A stretch of 64,000 bases of DNA, from contig JBMZUZ010000004.1 in assembly GCA_049625185.1 (NCBI GenBank), positions 1 through 64,000 on the forward strand, written 5' to 3'. Source of the stretch: Njordibacter sp964217685 (lineage in GTDB: Bacteria > Pseudomonadota > Gammaproteobacteria > Pseudomonadales > Balneatricaceae). The notes beneath the pieces were generated by a model. It ran no database searches and was not told the DNA's origin. It worked only from the letters and a program-made list of their open reading frames with translations. A program made the translations under genes and the position numbers. This document shows positions 1-8,383 of the stretch, one piece after another (the stretch's first letter is position 1; every line of letters begins with the position of its first letter).

Positions 1-24
1 ATAGTAAAAAGAATTAGTACCAAA

Positions 25-103
25 TGCTTTTATATCTGATAAATTAAAAGCATAGAAGGATAAAAATAGTCTTAGATCTTTTCGGCTCCAAGCAAAAAAG
101 ATC
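25..103. repeat. Two inverted repeats ahead of the TRAP operon
   Basis: Two perfect 8-bp inverted repeats lie in the AT-rich leader. TGCTTTTA (25-32) pairs with TAAAAGCA (45-52), and GATCTTTT (75-82) pairs with AAAAGATC (96-103). Each has a spacer of 12-13 nt. They could be operator sites, weak hairpins in the 5' leader, or the end of an upstream transcript that is not in the window. The first 157 bases show no gene. Confidence 0.35.
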
Positions 104-157
104 AACCTAAAACATCATTTGCAAATACTCTACACTAAAATAATAACGGATTATTTT

Positions 158-673
158 ATGCAAATTATTAACACACTAATCGCTTCACTGGAGTGGTTAA
201 ACGATCGCTACACTCGCTTTAGCTTCGGCTTGGCATGGATTTTGGTTAGTTTTATGGTGGCCGCCATATTACTACAGGTGTTTATGCGCTATGTCCTAAA
301 TAATGCCCTGCCTTGGCCTGAAGAAGCCGCCCGCGCACTGATGATATGGATGATGGGCTTAGTAGCAGCTCCTGCACTAAGGAGAGGGGACTTTGTTGCC
401 ATTACCCTTCTCCCAGATTCCTTACCCAGACTATTAAGCAAACTATTACAACTGGCACTGGGCATTATCTCAGTGGTGATTCTGATTATGCTTGCCGATA
501 TGTCTATCAACTTTTTTGAACGTGGATTCCGTACTCGGGCTGCAAGTTTTAATATGCCTCGTGCCTGGGTTTATCTGGCTATGTGCGTTTGCTATTTCAG
601 TATGCTTTTTGCCGCTTTGGAGATCGCCTTAAAGCACTTTAGAAGCCTCTTAGTTGGAGCAGAAAAGGCATGA
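158..673 (+). CDS. dctQ: TRAP transporter small permease (DctQ family)
   Basis: This is the small four-helix membrane subunit of a tripartite ATP-independent periplasmic (TRAP) transporter, which pairs with the large permease to import organic acids by sodium symport. The 171-residue product is hydrophobic. It carries the family's conserved region after the second helix (LPWPEEAAR, then a Trp/Met-rich stretch and RRGDFVA). I chose the ATG at 158, which has a purine-rich AACGGA upstream, over a TTG at 119 that would add a poor N-terminus. Its stop overlaps the start of dctM by 4 nt, so the two are translationally coupled. The family is clear; the substrate cannot be told from this subunit. Confidence 0.9.
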   Translation: MQIINTLIASLEWLNDRYTRFSFGLAWILVSFMVAAILLQVFMRYVLNNALPWPEEAARALMIWMMGLVAAPALRRGDFVAITLLPDSLPRLLSKLLQLALGIISVVILIMLADMSINFFERGFRTRAASFNMPRAWVYLAMCVCYFSMLFAALEIALKHFRSLLVGAEKA

Positions 674-1962
674 GTCTATCGTTATTCTTACCTCTGTTTT
701 TAATTCTAATACTGATTGGCATGCCAATCTTTTTTGCCATGCTCGCTGCTCCTGGCGGTATGTTATTACTACTCAATATGGATCGCGATCTACCGCTGTT
801 ATTTCGCAATATTTATAATGGCATTGATAGCTTCCCACTGATGGCAATTCCCTTCTTTATGCTGGCAGGAGAACTGATGAATCGGGGTGGTATTACCCTG
901 TCCCTAGTTAATTTTAGCCAGTCTTTATTGGGGCATATTCGGGGTGGCTTGGCCCATGTCAATATTATGACCTCCATGCTATTTGCTGGCTTGTCCGGCA
1001 GTGCTGTGGCTGATACCAGTGCCCTTGGGTCCATGTTGATACCTGCCATGGAAAAGAATGGCTATAAGCGCAAGTTTGCCGCTGCTATTACCGCCGCTAG
1101 TTCGGTAATTGGCCCTATCATTCCACCTAGCGGCATTATGATTATCTATGCCTATACCATGGAAGTTTCCGTGGCCTCATTATTTGCAGCAGGCATATTG
1201 CCAGGCGTATTAGTTGGCTTAAGCTTAATGGCGGTTACCAGCCTCATGGCTAAGCGTTATGATTTCCCTATAGCCAGTAAAAAAGCTACTTGGGGAGAGC
1301 GCGGGCAAGCTGCTAAATCAGCTGTTCTACCCATGCTTACCCCCGTGATTATTCTGGGTGGCATATTGGGTGGGGTCTTTACGCCAACTGAAGCCAGTGC
1401 CGTTGCTGTAGCCTATGCGCTGATATTAAGCCTATTTGTTACCCGTACCCTAACCTTTAAAGAGTTGCCCGCTATCTTTAACAAAGCTGCCATGGCGAGT
1501 GCTGTGGTACTGCTGTTAGTAGGCGCAGCCATAGCTTTTAAAACTGTTGTTAGCTTGTCTTATGTAGCCACAGATTTAGCGGCATGGGTATTGAGTTTGA
1601 GTACCTCGGTACTGATTTTGTTGTTTCTTATAAACATCTTACTATTTGTAGTCGGTATGTTTTTAGATGCAGGGCCTGCCATTATTATTCTTGGGCCCAT
1701 TTTAGGCCCTGTTTTTGTGCAAATGGGCATCGACCCCATTCACTTTGCCATTATTATGAGTGTCAATTTAACCGTTGGCCTCGCCACACCACCTATGGGT
1801 TTGGTGTTATTTGTAGCCAGCTCAGTTTCTGGTGAAAAAGTTGAAACAATCAGTCGTGCTATTCTGCCATTTTTGGCAGTGGAGATATTGGTGATATTCC
1901 TTATTACCTTTATTCCAGAAATATCGCTGACTGTTCCAAGGATCTTAGGATTAATGAATTAG
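670..1962 (+). CDS. dctM: TRAP transporter large permease (DctM family)
   Basis: This is the 12-helix transport subunit of a TRAP system and carries the sodium and substrate pathway. The 430-residue product has the usual DctM length and shows family signatures: GLSGSAVADTSALG near residue 110, the IGPIIPPSG motif near 150, FTPTEASAVAVAY near 235, and the matching VNLTVGLATPPMG motif near 370. These pseudo-symmetric motifs form the sodium and substrate sites in known members. It overlaps dctQ by 4 nt and is followed after about 49 nt by the binding-protein gene, giving a complete QMP operon. The order Q-M-P is less common than P-Q-M but well known. Confidence 0.95.
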   Translation: MSLSLFLPLFLILILIGMPIFFAMLAAPGGMLLLLNMDRDLPLLFRNIYNGIDSFPLMAIPFFMLAGELMNRGGITLSLVNFSQSLLGHIRGGLAHVNIMTSMLFAGLSGSAVADTSALGSMLIPAMEKNGYKRKFAAAITAASSVIGPIIPPSGIMIIYAYTMEVSVASLFAAGILPGVLVGLSLMAVTSLMAKRYDFPIASKKATWGERGQAAKSAVLPMLTPVIILGGILGGVFTPTEASAVAVAYALILSLFVTRTLTFKELPAIFNKAAMASAVVLLLVGAAIAFKTVVSLSYVATDLAAWVLSLSTSVLILLFLINILLFVVGMFLDAGPAIIILGPILGPVFVQMGIDPIHFAIIMSVNLTVGLATPPMGLVLFVASSVSGEKVETISRAILPFLAVEILVIFLITFIPEISLTVPRILGLMN

Positions 1963-2011
1963 TCCTGGATAGAGGCATTAGCCATTGAATATAAAAATAA
2001 GAGGAAATACG

Positions 2012-3076
2012 ATGTTAAATTTGACCAAAAAAATATTCACTGCTGCTCTAATTAGTTCAAGTATTGCTCTGGCAGGTTCAGCCATGGCTGCGGACTTTAA
2101 TTTGCGCGCAGTGGCCAACTCCAACGAAAACGACGAAGACTATGATGGTCTAGTAGTTTTTAAAGACTATGTAGAAGCAGCCAGTAATGGTGCCATTAGT
2201 GTCGATCTATTTATCGGTACTCAGTTATGTTCCAATGGTACTGAATGTTTGCAAGCCATCGAAGATGGTAGTGTTGATATCTATGTATCCACTTCTGGTG
2301 GTGTAGCTAGCACCTTCCCTTATGTGCAAATGTTTGACCTACCATACGTAATGGCCAACGACCGCGTAGCTGAAGAAGTGCTTGCTGGCTCTTTTGTTAG
2401 AGACTTGCGCGATCAGATGTTAGCCGATTCTAATGACGTGGTGCGTCTAATGACTATTGGTAACACTGGTGGCTGGCGTAACTTTGCTAACACCCAGCGT
2501 ACGCTGCGTTCACCTGCTGATTTTGAAGGTTTGAAGATCCGTACTGTTGTGGCAGACCTACCTCAAGTGCTAGTTAAAGCATTGGGTGCTAGCCCTACGC
2601 CAATCCCATGGCCTGAGCTATTCTCCAGTTTCCAAACAGGTGTTGTTGACGGCTCTAAGAACGGTATCACCGACATTATGGGTATGAAATTCCCTGAAGC
2701 TGGCCTACAGTATGTCACTCTTGATGGCCATGCCTACATGGCGGCCTTATGGATGATGAACAACGAAGTGTTTATGGATATGCCCGCTGACCATCGTCGC
2801 GTTATTGTTGATGGCTTTGCTGCTCTGCAACAGGCTACTTTTGCTAGTCCTAAGCGTAAGTCAATTCAAGCCTACCAGGAATTTACCGCTGGTGGTGGTG
2901 AACTATATGTTCCTACTCCTGATGAGAAAGCAGAGCTAGCCGCTGCTGCTGCACCAGTATATGAGTGGTTCCAAGGCAATGTTCGTGAAGGTGAGCGTTT
3001 CTTCAAAGCTTATCAAGCAGCCGCTCAAGCTGCCGAAGCTAAGTTTGCTGGACAATACGAGCGTGACCTAAATTAA
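2012..3076 (+). CDS. dctP: TRAP transporter substrate-binding protein (DctP family)
   Basis: This is the periplasmic solute receptor of the TRAP system. The ATG at 2012 follows AGAGGA by 6 nt and opens a classic Sec signal peptide ending at SAMA-ADF, so it is preferred over an upstream TTG. The 354-residue protein has the DctP fold. The GLKIRT motif near residue 175 supplies the arginine that usually salt-bridges a substrate carboxylate (or other acid group), and the segment around FQTGVVDGSKN is also typical. An acidic substrate is therefore likely. Because a candidate sulfonate catabolic operon follows, a sulfonated organic acid such as sulfolactate or dihydroxypropanesulfonate is possible, but that is inference. 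A strong hairpin terminator follows. Confidence 0.92.
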   Translation: MLNLTKKIFTAALISSSIALAGSAMAADFNLRAVANSNENDEDYDGLVVFKDYVEAASNGAISVDLFIGTQLCSNGTECLQAIEDGSVDIYVSTSGGVASTFPYVQMFDLPYVMANDRVAEEVLAGSFVRDLRDQMLADSNDVVRLMTIGNTGGWRNFANTQRTLRSPADFEGLKIRTVVADLPQVLVKALGASPTPIPWPELFSSFQTGVVDGSKNGITDIMGMKFPEAGLQYVTLDGHAYMAALWMMNNEVFMDMPADHRRVIVDGFAALQQATFASPKRKSIQAYQEFTAGGGELYVPTPDEKAELAAAAAPVYEWFQGNVREGERFFKAYQAAAQAAEAKFAGQYERDLN

Positions 3077-3096
3077 TCTTTAGGGATCGACTAAAA

Positions 3097-3116
3097 GGGG
3101 GATCTATTGATCCCCC
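3097..3116. terminator. Bidirectional terminator between dctP and the Sel1 gene
   Basis: A perfect 8-bp stem GGGGGATC / GATCCCCC encloses the tetraloop TATT. AAAA before it provides a T-run for transcripts coming from the right on the minus strand; the plus-strand T-run is weaker. It separates the TRAP operon from the convergent Sel1-repeat gene. Confidence 0.85.
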
Positions 3117-3122
3117 TACTTG

Positions 3123-3605
3123 TTACTCAAATGGATAGATATGCGCCCGATAATCTTTTACCAACACCAAGCTTTCTTGAATTTGCTCGGCAGTCATTTT
3201 TTTCACAATCTCTTCCATACTAATGGCGGCATCCGGGTCTCCGCCAATAGCCGACAAAACATACCAAGCATAACCACGAATCAAATCCGGCGCCGGCATG
3301 CCGCGCCCAACCTCGTAATACCAGCCAATGCCAGACTGCGCACCAGCGTGGCCGCGCAAACTGGCTCTAAGGTACCATTCGAAGGCACGAATATCGTCAC
3401 GTTCAACGCCCAGCCCCAGTGCATACATACTGCCAATCAGCTCTTCAGCATCAGCGTTGCCCGTTTGCGCCATAGGATAAAGTATGTCAAAGGCAACGGC
3501 ATACTCACCTTTTTCCATCAAGTTTTTTGCATCTTCAACATCAACCATAGCCAGAGTCGGGGTTGATAAACTTATGCAGATAACCAATAGCCATTTTTTA
3601 AGCAT
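3123..3605 (-). CDS. Secreted Sel1-repeat (TPR-like) protein
   Basis: A 160-residue protein with an N-terminal signal peptide (MLKKWLLVICISLS..TLA) and two to three Sel1-like helical repeats. These are recognisable from AEELIGSMYALGLGVERD, then AFEWYLRASLRGHAGAQ, then YAWYVLSAIGGDPDA. Sel1 repeats are protein-interaction scaffolds, often periplasmic. I chose the ATG at 3605, preceded by TAGGA, over an in-frame start further upstream that would lack a signal peptide. Its 5' end overlaps the 5' end of the divergent MauG-like gene by 32 bp. Its specific role is unknown. Confidence 0.8.
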   Translation of the reverse strand: MLKKWLLVICISLSTPTLAMVDVEDAKNLMEKGEYAVAFDILYPMAQTGNADAEELIGSMYALGLGVERDDIRAFEWYLRASLRGHAGAQSGIGWYYEVGRGMPAPDLIRGYAWYVLSAIGGDPDAAISMEEIVKKMTAEQIQESLVLVKDYRAHIYPFE

Positions 3606-4869
3606 TTTATTATTCCTATGGGCTGGACCAACTGCTGCCAACAATTTGCCATGGCAGCCAATTACAATTGCCGACTATGTTATCACAAGTCCTGCTAGCG
3701 TCGAGCTTGGCAAGCGACTTTTTGCCGAACCCAAGTTAAGCGGTAATATCAACATTTCATGCCAAACTTGTCACCACCCTGATCATGGTACCAGTGATGG
3801 CCTATCCCTAGGTCTTGGTGAGGGTGCAGAAGGCATTGGCCCAGAAAGAATGGCCAATAGTGGTATCAAAAAACGGGTACCCAGACACTCCCCCACACTC
3901 TTTAATTTAGGCCATAAGTCAGTTATCGAACAATTTTGGGATGGCCGAGTATCCTTTGACCCCAAGGCACCATCTGGCTTTGATAGCCCAGCTGAGGACT
4001 GGTTACCAAAAGGGTTATCGAGCCTAACTGCCGTGCAGGCCACTCTGCCCCTAACAGCTCAATTTGAGATGGCTGGAAATACGGGCGAAAACGAGGTCAT
4101 CGGTGCTGTCCGCCAACGTATTGACTATGCTTGGCCAGTGGTGGTGGAGCGCATTATTGCCGACGATGAATATTGGGCCATGTTACAGACCACCTATCCA
4201 GACCTGCAAAACCGTAGTCAGGTAAATATCACCCACTTGGCCAATGCCATTGGGGATTATATTAATACCCAATTTAGAAGTTTTAATGCACCAATCGACG
4301 CTTATGCGCGGGGTGAGAATATGCCCCTAACTGAGTCACAAAAAGCGGGTATGGCGTTATTTTATGGCAAAGCCCAATGTGACCAATGTCATTCTGGCGC
4401 TCTGTTTAGCGACCAGCAGTATTATTCTCTTGGCCTGCCACCAATGGGCCCAGGCCGCACTCGACAATGGGATCCTTGGGCTAGGGATGTGGGACGTATG
4501 GGCGTTAGTAATCAAGCTCAAGATGCTTATGCTTTTAAGGTTCCTAGTCTACGTAATTTAGCTTTTACCGCACCCTATGGACATAACGGCGCTTATGCCA
4601 CCCTTGAGGGCATTATTAATCATCATAATAACCCTATTCAGGCACTAGAAAATTATGATCGCTCACAAGCTATATTGCCTGCTGCTAGTAAGACCCTTGA
4701 GTTTATCGACTGGGTGGGTTTTAACGACAAAAGGGAAATGCAACGCATTAAACAATCCATTGATATTGAACCTTTGCATTTAACCCAAGAAGAAATAGAA
4801 CAGATAATCGCCTTTTTGGATTTGTTAAACGAACCCGATTTGATTGCTCGCATACGTGAAGAGCAATAA
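3574..4869 (+). CDS. Di-haem cytochrome c peroxidase / MauG family protein
   Basis: A periplasmic c-type cytochrome of 431 residues with a signal peptide (residues 1-22, ending near PTAANN). It has two haem-binding motifs, CQTCH at 63-67 and CDQCH at 269-273, the arrangement of bacterial cytochrome c peroxidases and MauG. Other family marks are RHSPTLFNLGH, FWDGRV and FNAPIDAYARGE. CCP members reduce hydrogen peroxide; MauG-like members oxidise protein side chains, and these cannot be separated here. I chose the ATG at 3574 because it starts the signal peptide; the longer frame back to 3484 would lie inside the divergent Sel1 gene. A weak hairpin (4875-4891) follows the stop. Confidence 0.88.
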   Translation: MQITNSHFLSILLFLWAGPTAANNLPWQPITIADYVITSPASVELGKRLFAEPKLSGNINISCQTCHHPDHGTSDGLSLGLGEGAEGIGPERMANSGIKKRVPRHSPTLFNLGHKSVIEQFWDGRVSFDPKAPSGFDSPAEDWLPKGLSSLTAVQATLPLTAQFEMAGNTGENEVIGAVRQRIDYAWPVVVERIIADDEYWAMLQTTYPDLQNRSQVNITHLANAIGDYINTQFRSFNAPIDAYARGENMPLTESQKAGMALFYGKAQCDQCHSGALFSDQQYYSLGLPPMGPGRTRQWDPWARDVGRMGVSNQAQDAYAFKVPSLRNLAFTAPYGHNGAYATLEGIINHHNNPIQALENYDRSQAILPAASKTLEFIDWVGFNDKREMQRIKQSIDIEPLHLTQEEIEQIIAFLDLLNEPDLIARIREEQ

Positions 4870-4954
4870 GATTCTGCACCCATGTGGTGCAAATATGCTG
4901 TAACTTGGTAACAACTAGCCATTAGAACCAGCTGCAAAAAAGATTGATATACTA

Positions 4955-4983
4955 TTGATATAGTTAGCACACTTGGTCATAAT
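4955..4983 (+). promoter_or_regulatory. Candidate sigma70 promoter of the sulfosugar operon
   Basis: TTGATA (4955-4960) and CATAAT (4978-4983) are separated by exactly 17 bp, about 100 bp ahead of the kinase start. The spacer contains GTTAGCA (4963-4969), whose reverse complement TGCTAAC recurs at 5064-5070 in the leader. That could be a repressor operator pair. Identified by eye only. Confidence 0.55.
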
Positions 4984-5040
4984 GGTACATAAGAAGAATA
5001 ATTATATGCATGTAATCATCCTCAACTTAAACACAATTAG

Positions 5041-5052
5041 CTCATTAATGAG
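5041..5052. promoter_or_regulatory. 12-bp perfect palindrome in the operon leader
   Basis: CTCATTAATGAG is a perfect palindrome in the predicted 5' untranslated region of the sulfosugar operon, about 30 bp before the kinase start. It has the size and symmetry of a dimeric-repressor operator. No regulator gene lies beside the operon, so the protein that would bind it is unknown. Confidence 0.4.
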
Positions 5053-5082
5053 ATAACTACGACTGCTAACGCAAGAGGAGTT

Positions 5083-5967
5083 ATGACAAAGATTCTATGT
5101 GTCGGCTCTGCCGTCTTGGATATAACATTTCAATTACTAGAAATGCCCAGCTCAACGACCAAATATGTTGCTGAAGCAGCAGCGATGGTGGGTGGTGGTA
5201 TTGCTGCTAATGCGGCGGTAGCTATTCAACGCTTGGGTGGGTCTGCTTATCTTGCTGGTCAATTGGGGAATGATATTATCGGCAAGACCATTATTGATGA
5301 TTTACACAAAGAGAATATTAATGTCGAATTTGTCACTGTAACAGATAATGCACGTTCTGCTTTTTCTTCTGTCTATATTGATGCCGAAGGTGATCGACAA
5401 ATTGTTAATTTTCGGGGCCAAAACTTAACTTTGCACCCTCAATGGCTTACATCTGACATAATCTTCGCCGCTGTGTTAGTGGACACAAGGATACCCGAAG
5501 CAGCTTTACAAGCCTTGGATATGGCCAATGAACAGAATATTCCAGGTATTGTTGATGGCGAAGCGCCCATTGATACCAGACTACTATATCGAGCCAGCCA
5601 CGTGGCTTTCTCACGCCAAGGCCTTGCCTCTTTATATCCGGATACCCCATTGTCTGAAGCTTTACTTTTATGTAGCCAAGAATATGACATATGGGGTTGT
5701 GTTACCGATGGTGGTAATAGCATTCATTACACAGGGCCGAGTGGTATCGAAGTACTAGCAGCCATACCAGTGAATGCCATTGATACCTTGGCCGCAGGGG
5801 ATATATGGCATGGGGCTTTTGCCCTATGTTTAGCCAATAAAGACACTGAGCTTGCCGCTATGCAATTTGCTAATGCCGCGGCAGCCTATAAATGTACACA
5901 GCCTAATGGGCGCCAAGGCGCACCCACCAAACAACAACTAGATCAGTTTATCAAGGAGCAATATTAA
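5083..5967 (+). CDS. PfkB-family kinase, probable sulfofructose kinase
   Basis: A 294-residue ribokinase-fold sugar kinase. It has the N-terminal glycine motif VGGGIAANAA (36-45) and the C-terminal ATP/catalytic motif DTLAAGD (234-240, base Asp240). Compared with E. coli sulfofructose kinase YihV as I remember it, the protein is alike along its whole length, including KCTQPNGRQG near the end. Lys27, Asn109 and Arg136 stand where I recall YihV using Lys27, Asn109 and Arg138 to hold the sulfonate. The predicted reaction is 6-deoxy-6-sulfofructose + ATP to the 1-phosphate. It heads a six-gene operon with an excellent AAGAGGAG ribosome site. A 2-keto-3-deoxygluconate or other sugar kinase is the main alternative. 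Confidence 0.8.
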   Translation: MTKILCVGSAVLDITFQLLEMPSSTTKYVAEAAAMVGGGIAANAAVAIQRLGGSAYLAGQLGNDIIGKTIIDDLHKENINVEFVTVTDNARSAFSSVYIDAEGDRQIVNFRGQNLTLHPQWLTSDIIFAAVLVDTRIPEAALQALDMANEQNIPGIVDGEAPIDTRLLYRASHVAFSRQGLASLYPDTPLSEALLLCSQEYDIWGCVTDGGNSIHYTGPSGIEVLAAIPVNAIDTLAAGDIWHGAFALCLANKDTELAAMQFANAAAAYKCTQPNGRQGAPTKQQLDQFIKEQY

Positions 5968-6998
5968 TGAACCTTACACCAGGAAAACTATGGGGTTTAC
6001 GCAGCATGGCCGATGCTCAAGGTATCTTCAAAATGACCGCCGTTGATCAACGTCCTCCTATTAAGCAACCCATAGCTGATTATCTAGGCGTAGAGCAAGC
6101 TCCTTGGCATGATGTAGCCGAATTTAAACGCCTGCTAGTTGAGACATTGCAGGCCGAAAGTACGGCCTTGCTACTGGATCCTCACTACGCTATTCCCCAT
6201 GCCATAGACCAATTAAATCCCCAAAAAGGTTTGATTGTGACCTTGGAGGATAGCCTATTTCAAGATACTGACGAAGGGCGTTTATCCTCCAATATAGATA
6301 ATTGGTCCGTCGACAAGATCAAACGTATGGGTGGCGATGCGGTAAAAGTATTGGCTTGGTATAGACCCGACGCTAGCCCAAGTGTCAATCGTAAGCAACA
6401 GGATTATGTTAAACGTATCGGTGAGCAATGTGCTCAATTTGATATTCCGTTTTTGTTTGAACTATTAGTCTATCCCCTAGCGGCAGACCAACATCAAACC
6501 AAAGACTATATTGAAATGAAAAACAAAAAATCCGATCAGGTACTGCAGTCCGTTGAGGAATTTGCCAAACCTGATTATGGGGTTGATGTTTTCAAACTGG
6601 AAAGTCCAGTTAATGCGGATCAGGCTGATGGTTCAAAAGAGATTCAGGCCGTTTTTGATGAACTTGGTCAGTTAGCCAATCGCCCTTGGGTAATGCTCTC
6701 AGCTGGGGCAGGTAAAGAACAATTTAGGCGTGTGCTAGAACATGCATTTGCGGCAGGCGCTTCAGGCTTTTTAGCGGGGCGGGCTATCTGGTTAGATGCC
6801 TTTCAGTCATACCCCGATTGGAACAAAATAAGACATGAGCTGGAAACAGATGCGGTGGCTTATTTACAGTCTATTTCGCAGTTAGCGGATAAAAAAGCAC
6901 ATAATTGGCAGCAACATGCCTGCTTTGGTGAGAGTGGCGCTCAATTCACTCCTGCAAGCAGCGACTTCCGCAGCCAATACAAAACAATGGTGGAATAA
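5967..6998 (+). CDS. LacD/YihT-type class I aldolase, probable sulfofructose-1-phosphate aldolase
   Basis: A 343-residue TIM-barrel Schiff-base aldolase of the tagatose-1,6-bisphosphate aldolase (LacD) family. It has the entry motif MTAVDQRPP (23-31), the Schiff-base lysine Lys210 in VDVFKLESP, and the phosphate-binding end GASGFLAGRAIW. E. coli YihT is a shorter member with the equivalent lysine in DLYKVEMP. The predicted reaction splits sulfofructose-1-phosphate into dihydroxyacetone phosphate and 3-sulfolactaldehyde. Its start overlaps the kinase stop by 1 nt, so kinase and aldolase are coupled. Without the neighbours, tagatose-bisphosphate aldolase would be equally plausible. Confidence 0.78.
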   Translation: MNLTPGKLWGLRSMADAQGIFKMTAVDQRPPIKQPIADYLGVEQAPWHDVAEFKRLLVETLQAESTALLLDPHYAIPHAIDQLNPQKGLIVTLEDSLFQDTDEGRLSSNIDNWSVDKIKRMGGDAVKVLAWYRPDASPSVNRKQQDYVKRIGEQCAQFDIPFLFELLVYPLAADQHQTKDYIEMKNKKSDQVLQSVEEFAKPDYGVDVFKLESPVNADQADGSKEIQAVFDELGQLANRPWVMLSAGAGKEQFRRVLEHAFAAGASGFLAGRAIWLDAFQSYPDWNKIRHELETDAVAYLQSISQLADKKAHNWQQHACFGESGAQFTPASSDFRSQYKTMVE

Positions 6999-8381
6999 AT
7001 GAAAATCGGAATCTTAGCCCTAGGGCGCCCTACTTTCGACATTGATTATGCCAACGAAAAGCTGGCCATCATGTTGCAAAAACTAGAACAGACTGGGCAT
7101 AGTCTAGTCGGCAATAAAAACTTATTATTTGATGAGAATGAGGCTCAACAAGCCATAGAAAATCTCCACCAAGAACAGGTTGATCAGGTTCTATTACTAC
7201 AAGTCACCTTTACAGATGCCTCTATGACCGTGGTGGTTAGTAAATCCTTTTCCCAACCCGTATCCATTTGGGCTATCCCTGAGCCAAGAGCGGGTGGACG
7301 CTTACGCTTAAACTCTTTTTGTGGTTTAAATCTAGCTTCCCATGCCCTGGGCCTGAATAGTAGTCAATTCTCTTGGATATACTCCAACCCAGAGACAACG
7401 TCCGTAGATGAGTTACATGCGCTATTTAATGGCGAACGGGCTGCAGATAGATTATTGGCTAAAGATATTCCCAGTGCTAATGATGCAGGACTTAAGGTGG
7501 CTGAATCACTTAAGGGTAAACGCATTGGACGTATTGGTAATCATCCTGTGGGCTTTGATACTTCAGCCTATGAAAAAGACAGTGTACTGTCCCTTACAGG
7601 TATTACCGTAGAAGCAATGCCCATGGACACCCTCTTTGAAAAAGCCCGATCAACGGCACCAGAACGTGTTTCTGACCTGCGCACACAACTAGATAAACAA
7701 GTTGATAATACTAGTGAGCTGGATCAAGCCCAATTGGATCGTTCTTTGCGTTTAAAGTGTGGCCTTGATGATTTACATCAAGAAAAGCAACTAGATGCTT
7801 TTGCTATTCGCTGCTGGCCAGAAACTTTTACTGAGTATGGTGGTGCCGTGTGTGGGCCTGCGGCAATGTTAGGTGAAAATAAAATCCCCTGTGCCTGCGA
7901 AGCTGATGTGTATGGTTCCCTCACCCAAATGCTATTGCAAGAAGCTGCTGATAGCCCAGTATTCCTAACCGATTTGGTTGATGTTGACGTCGAAGATAAT
8001 AGCGCGGTTATTTGGCATTGCGGCCAAGCCCCTGTTTCCATGTGCGACCCAGAAGTAAAAGCCACAGGCACGGTGCACACCAATCGCAAGCAACCCCTGC
8101 TATATGAATTTCCTTTAAAACCAGGACAAATCACCTTCGCGCGGTTAAGTAAGGCTCACAATAATATTGCTTTAATCATTGGCAGTGCTGAAATGCTTAG
8201 CCGCCCTATGGCTTATACAGGTACTTCTGGGGTAATGCGTTTTGAACGTGACTCAAAAACTACATTGAAAGATATTATTGATTCTGGCCTTGAGCACCAT
8301 TTTGCTATTACCTATGGTGATCATCGATCAGCATTAGTAGGTGCAGCTGGCGCATTAAATATCCCGGTATTGGAAATCTAG
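6999..8381 (+). CDS. L-fucose/L-arabinose isomerase-fold protein, probable sulfosugar isomerase
   Basis: A 460-residue protein of the fucose/arabinose isomerase fold. It has an N-terminal Rossmann-like half, then conserved C-terminal motifs RCWPE (271-275), CEADVYG (300-306) and WHCGQAP (339-345), and a GDHR near the end. These contain the acidic and histidine residues that bind the catalytic metal in the family. It starts immediately after the aldolase stop. In this operon the missing step is aldose-to-ketose isomerisation, so sulfoquinovose to sulfofructose is the best guess. The E. coli enzyme for that step, YihS, has an unrelated (AGE-type) fold, so this would be a non-homologous replacement. 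Sugar specificity is not visible from sequence. Confidence 0.7.
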   Translation: MKIGILALGRPTFDIDYANEKLAIMLQKLEQTGHSLVGNKNLLFDENEAQQAIENLHQEQVDQVLLLQVTFTDASMTVVVSKSFSQPVSIWAIPEPRAGGRLRLNSFCGLNLASHALGLNSSQFSWIYSNPETTSVDELHALFNGERAADRLLAKDIPSANDAGLKVAESLKGKRIGRIGNHPVGFDTSAYEKDSVLSLTGITVEAMPMDTLFEKARSTAPERVSDLRTQLDKQVDNTSELDQAQLDRSLRLKCGLDDLHQEKQLDAFAIRCWPETFTEYGGAVCGPAAMLGENKIPCACEADVYGSLTQMLLQEAADSPVFLTDLVDVDVEDNSAVIWHCGQAPVSMCDPEVKATGTVHTNRKQPLLYEFPLKPGQITFARLSKAHNNIALIIGSAEMLSRPMAYTGTSGVMRFERDSKTTLKDIIDSGLEHHFAITYGDHRSALVGAAGALNIPVLEI

Positions 8382-8383
8382 TT

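Noticed and set aside
3120..3566. A 148-codon plus-strand open frame
   Set aside because: It lies opposite the Sel1-repeat gene, whose product has a signal peptide and family motifs; the plus frame gives no recognisable protein.
5967..6998. Simple tagatose or galactitol catabolic operon
   Set aside because: The aldolase alone would allow it, but the kinase matches YihV at the putative sulfonate-binding positions, and the GalM, Gfo/Idh and GabD-type genes fit sulfoglycolysis better. It remains the main alternative.
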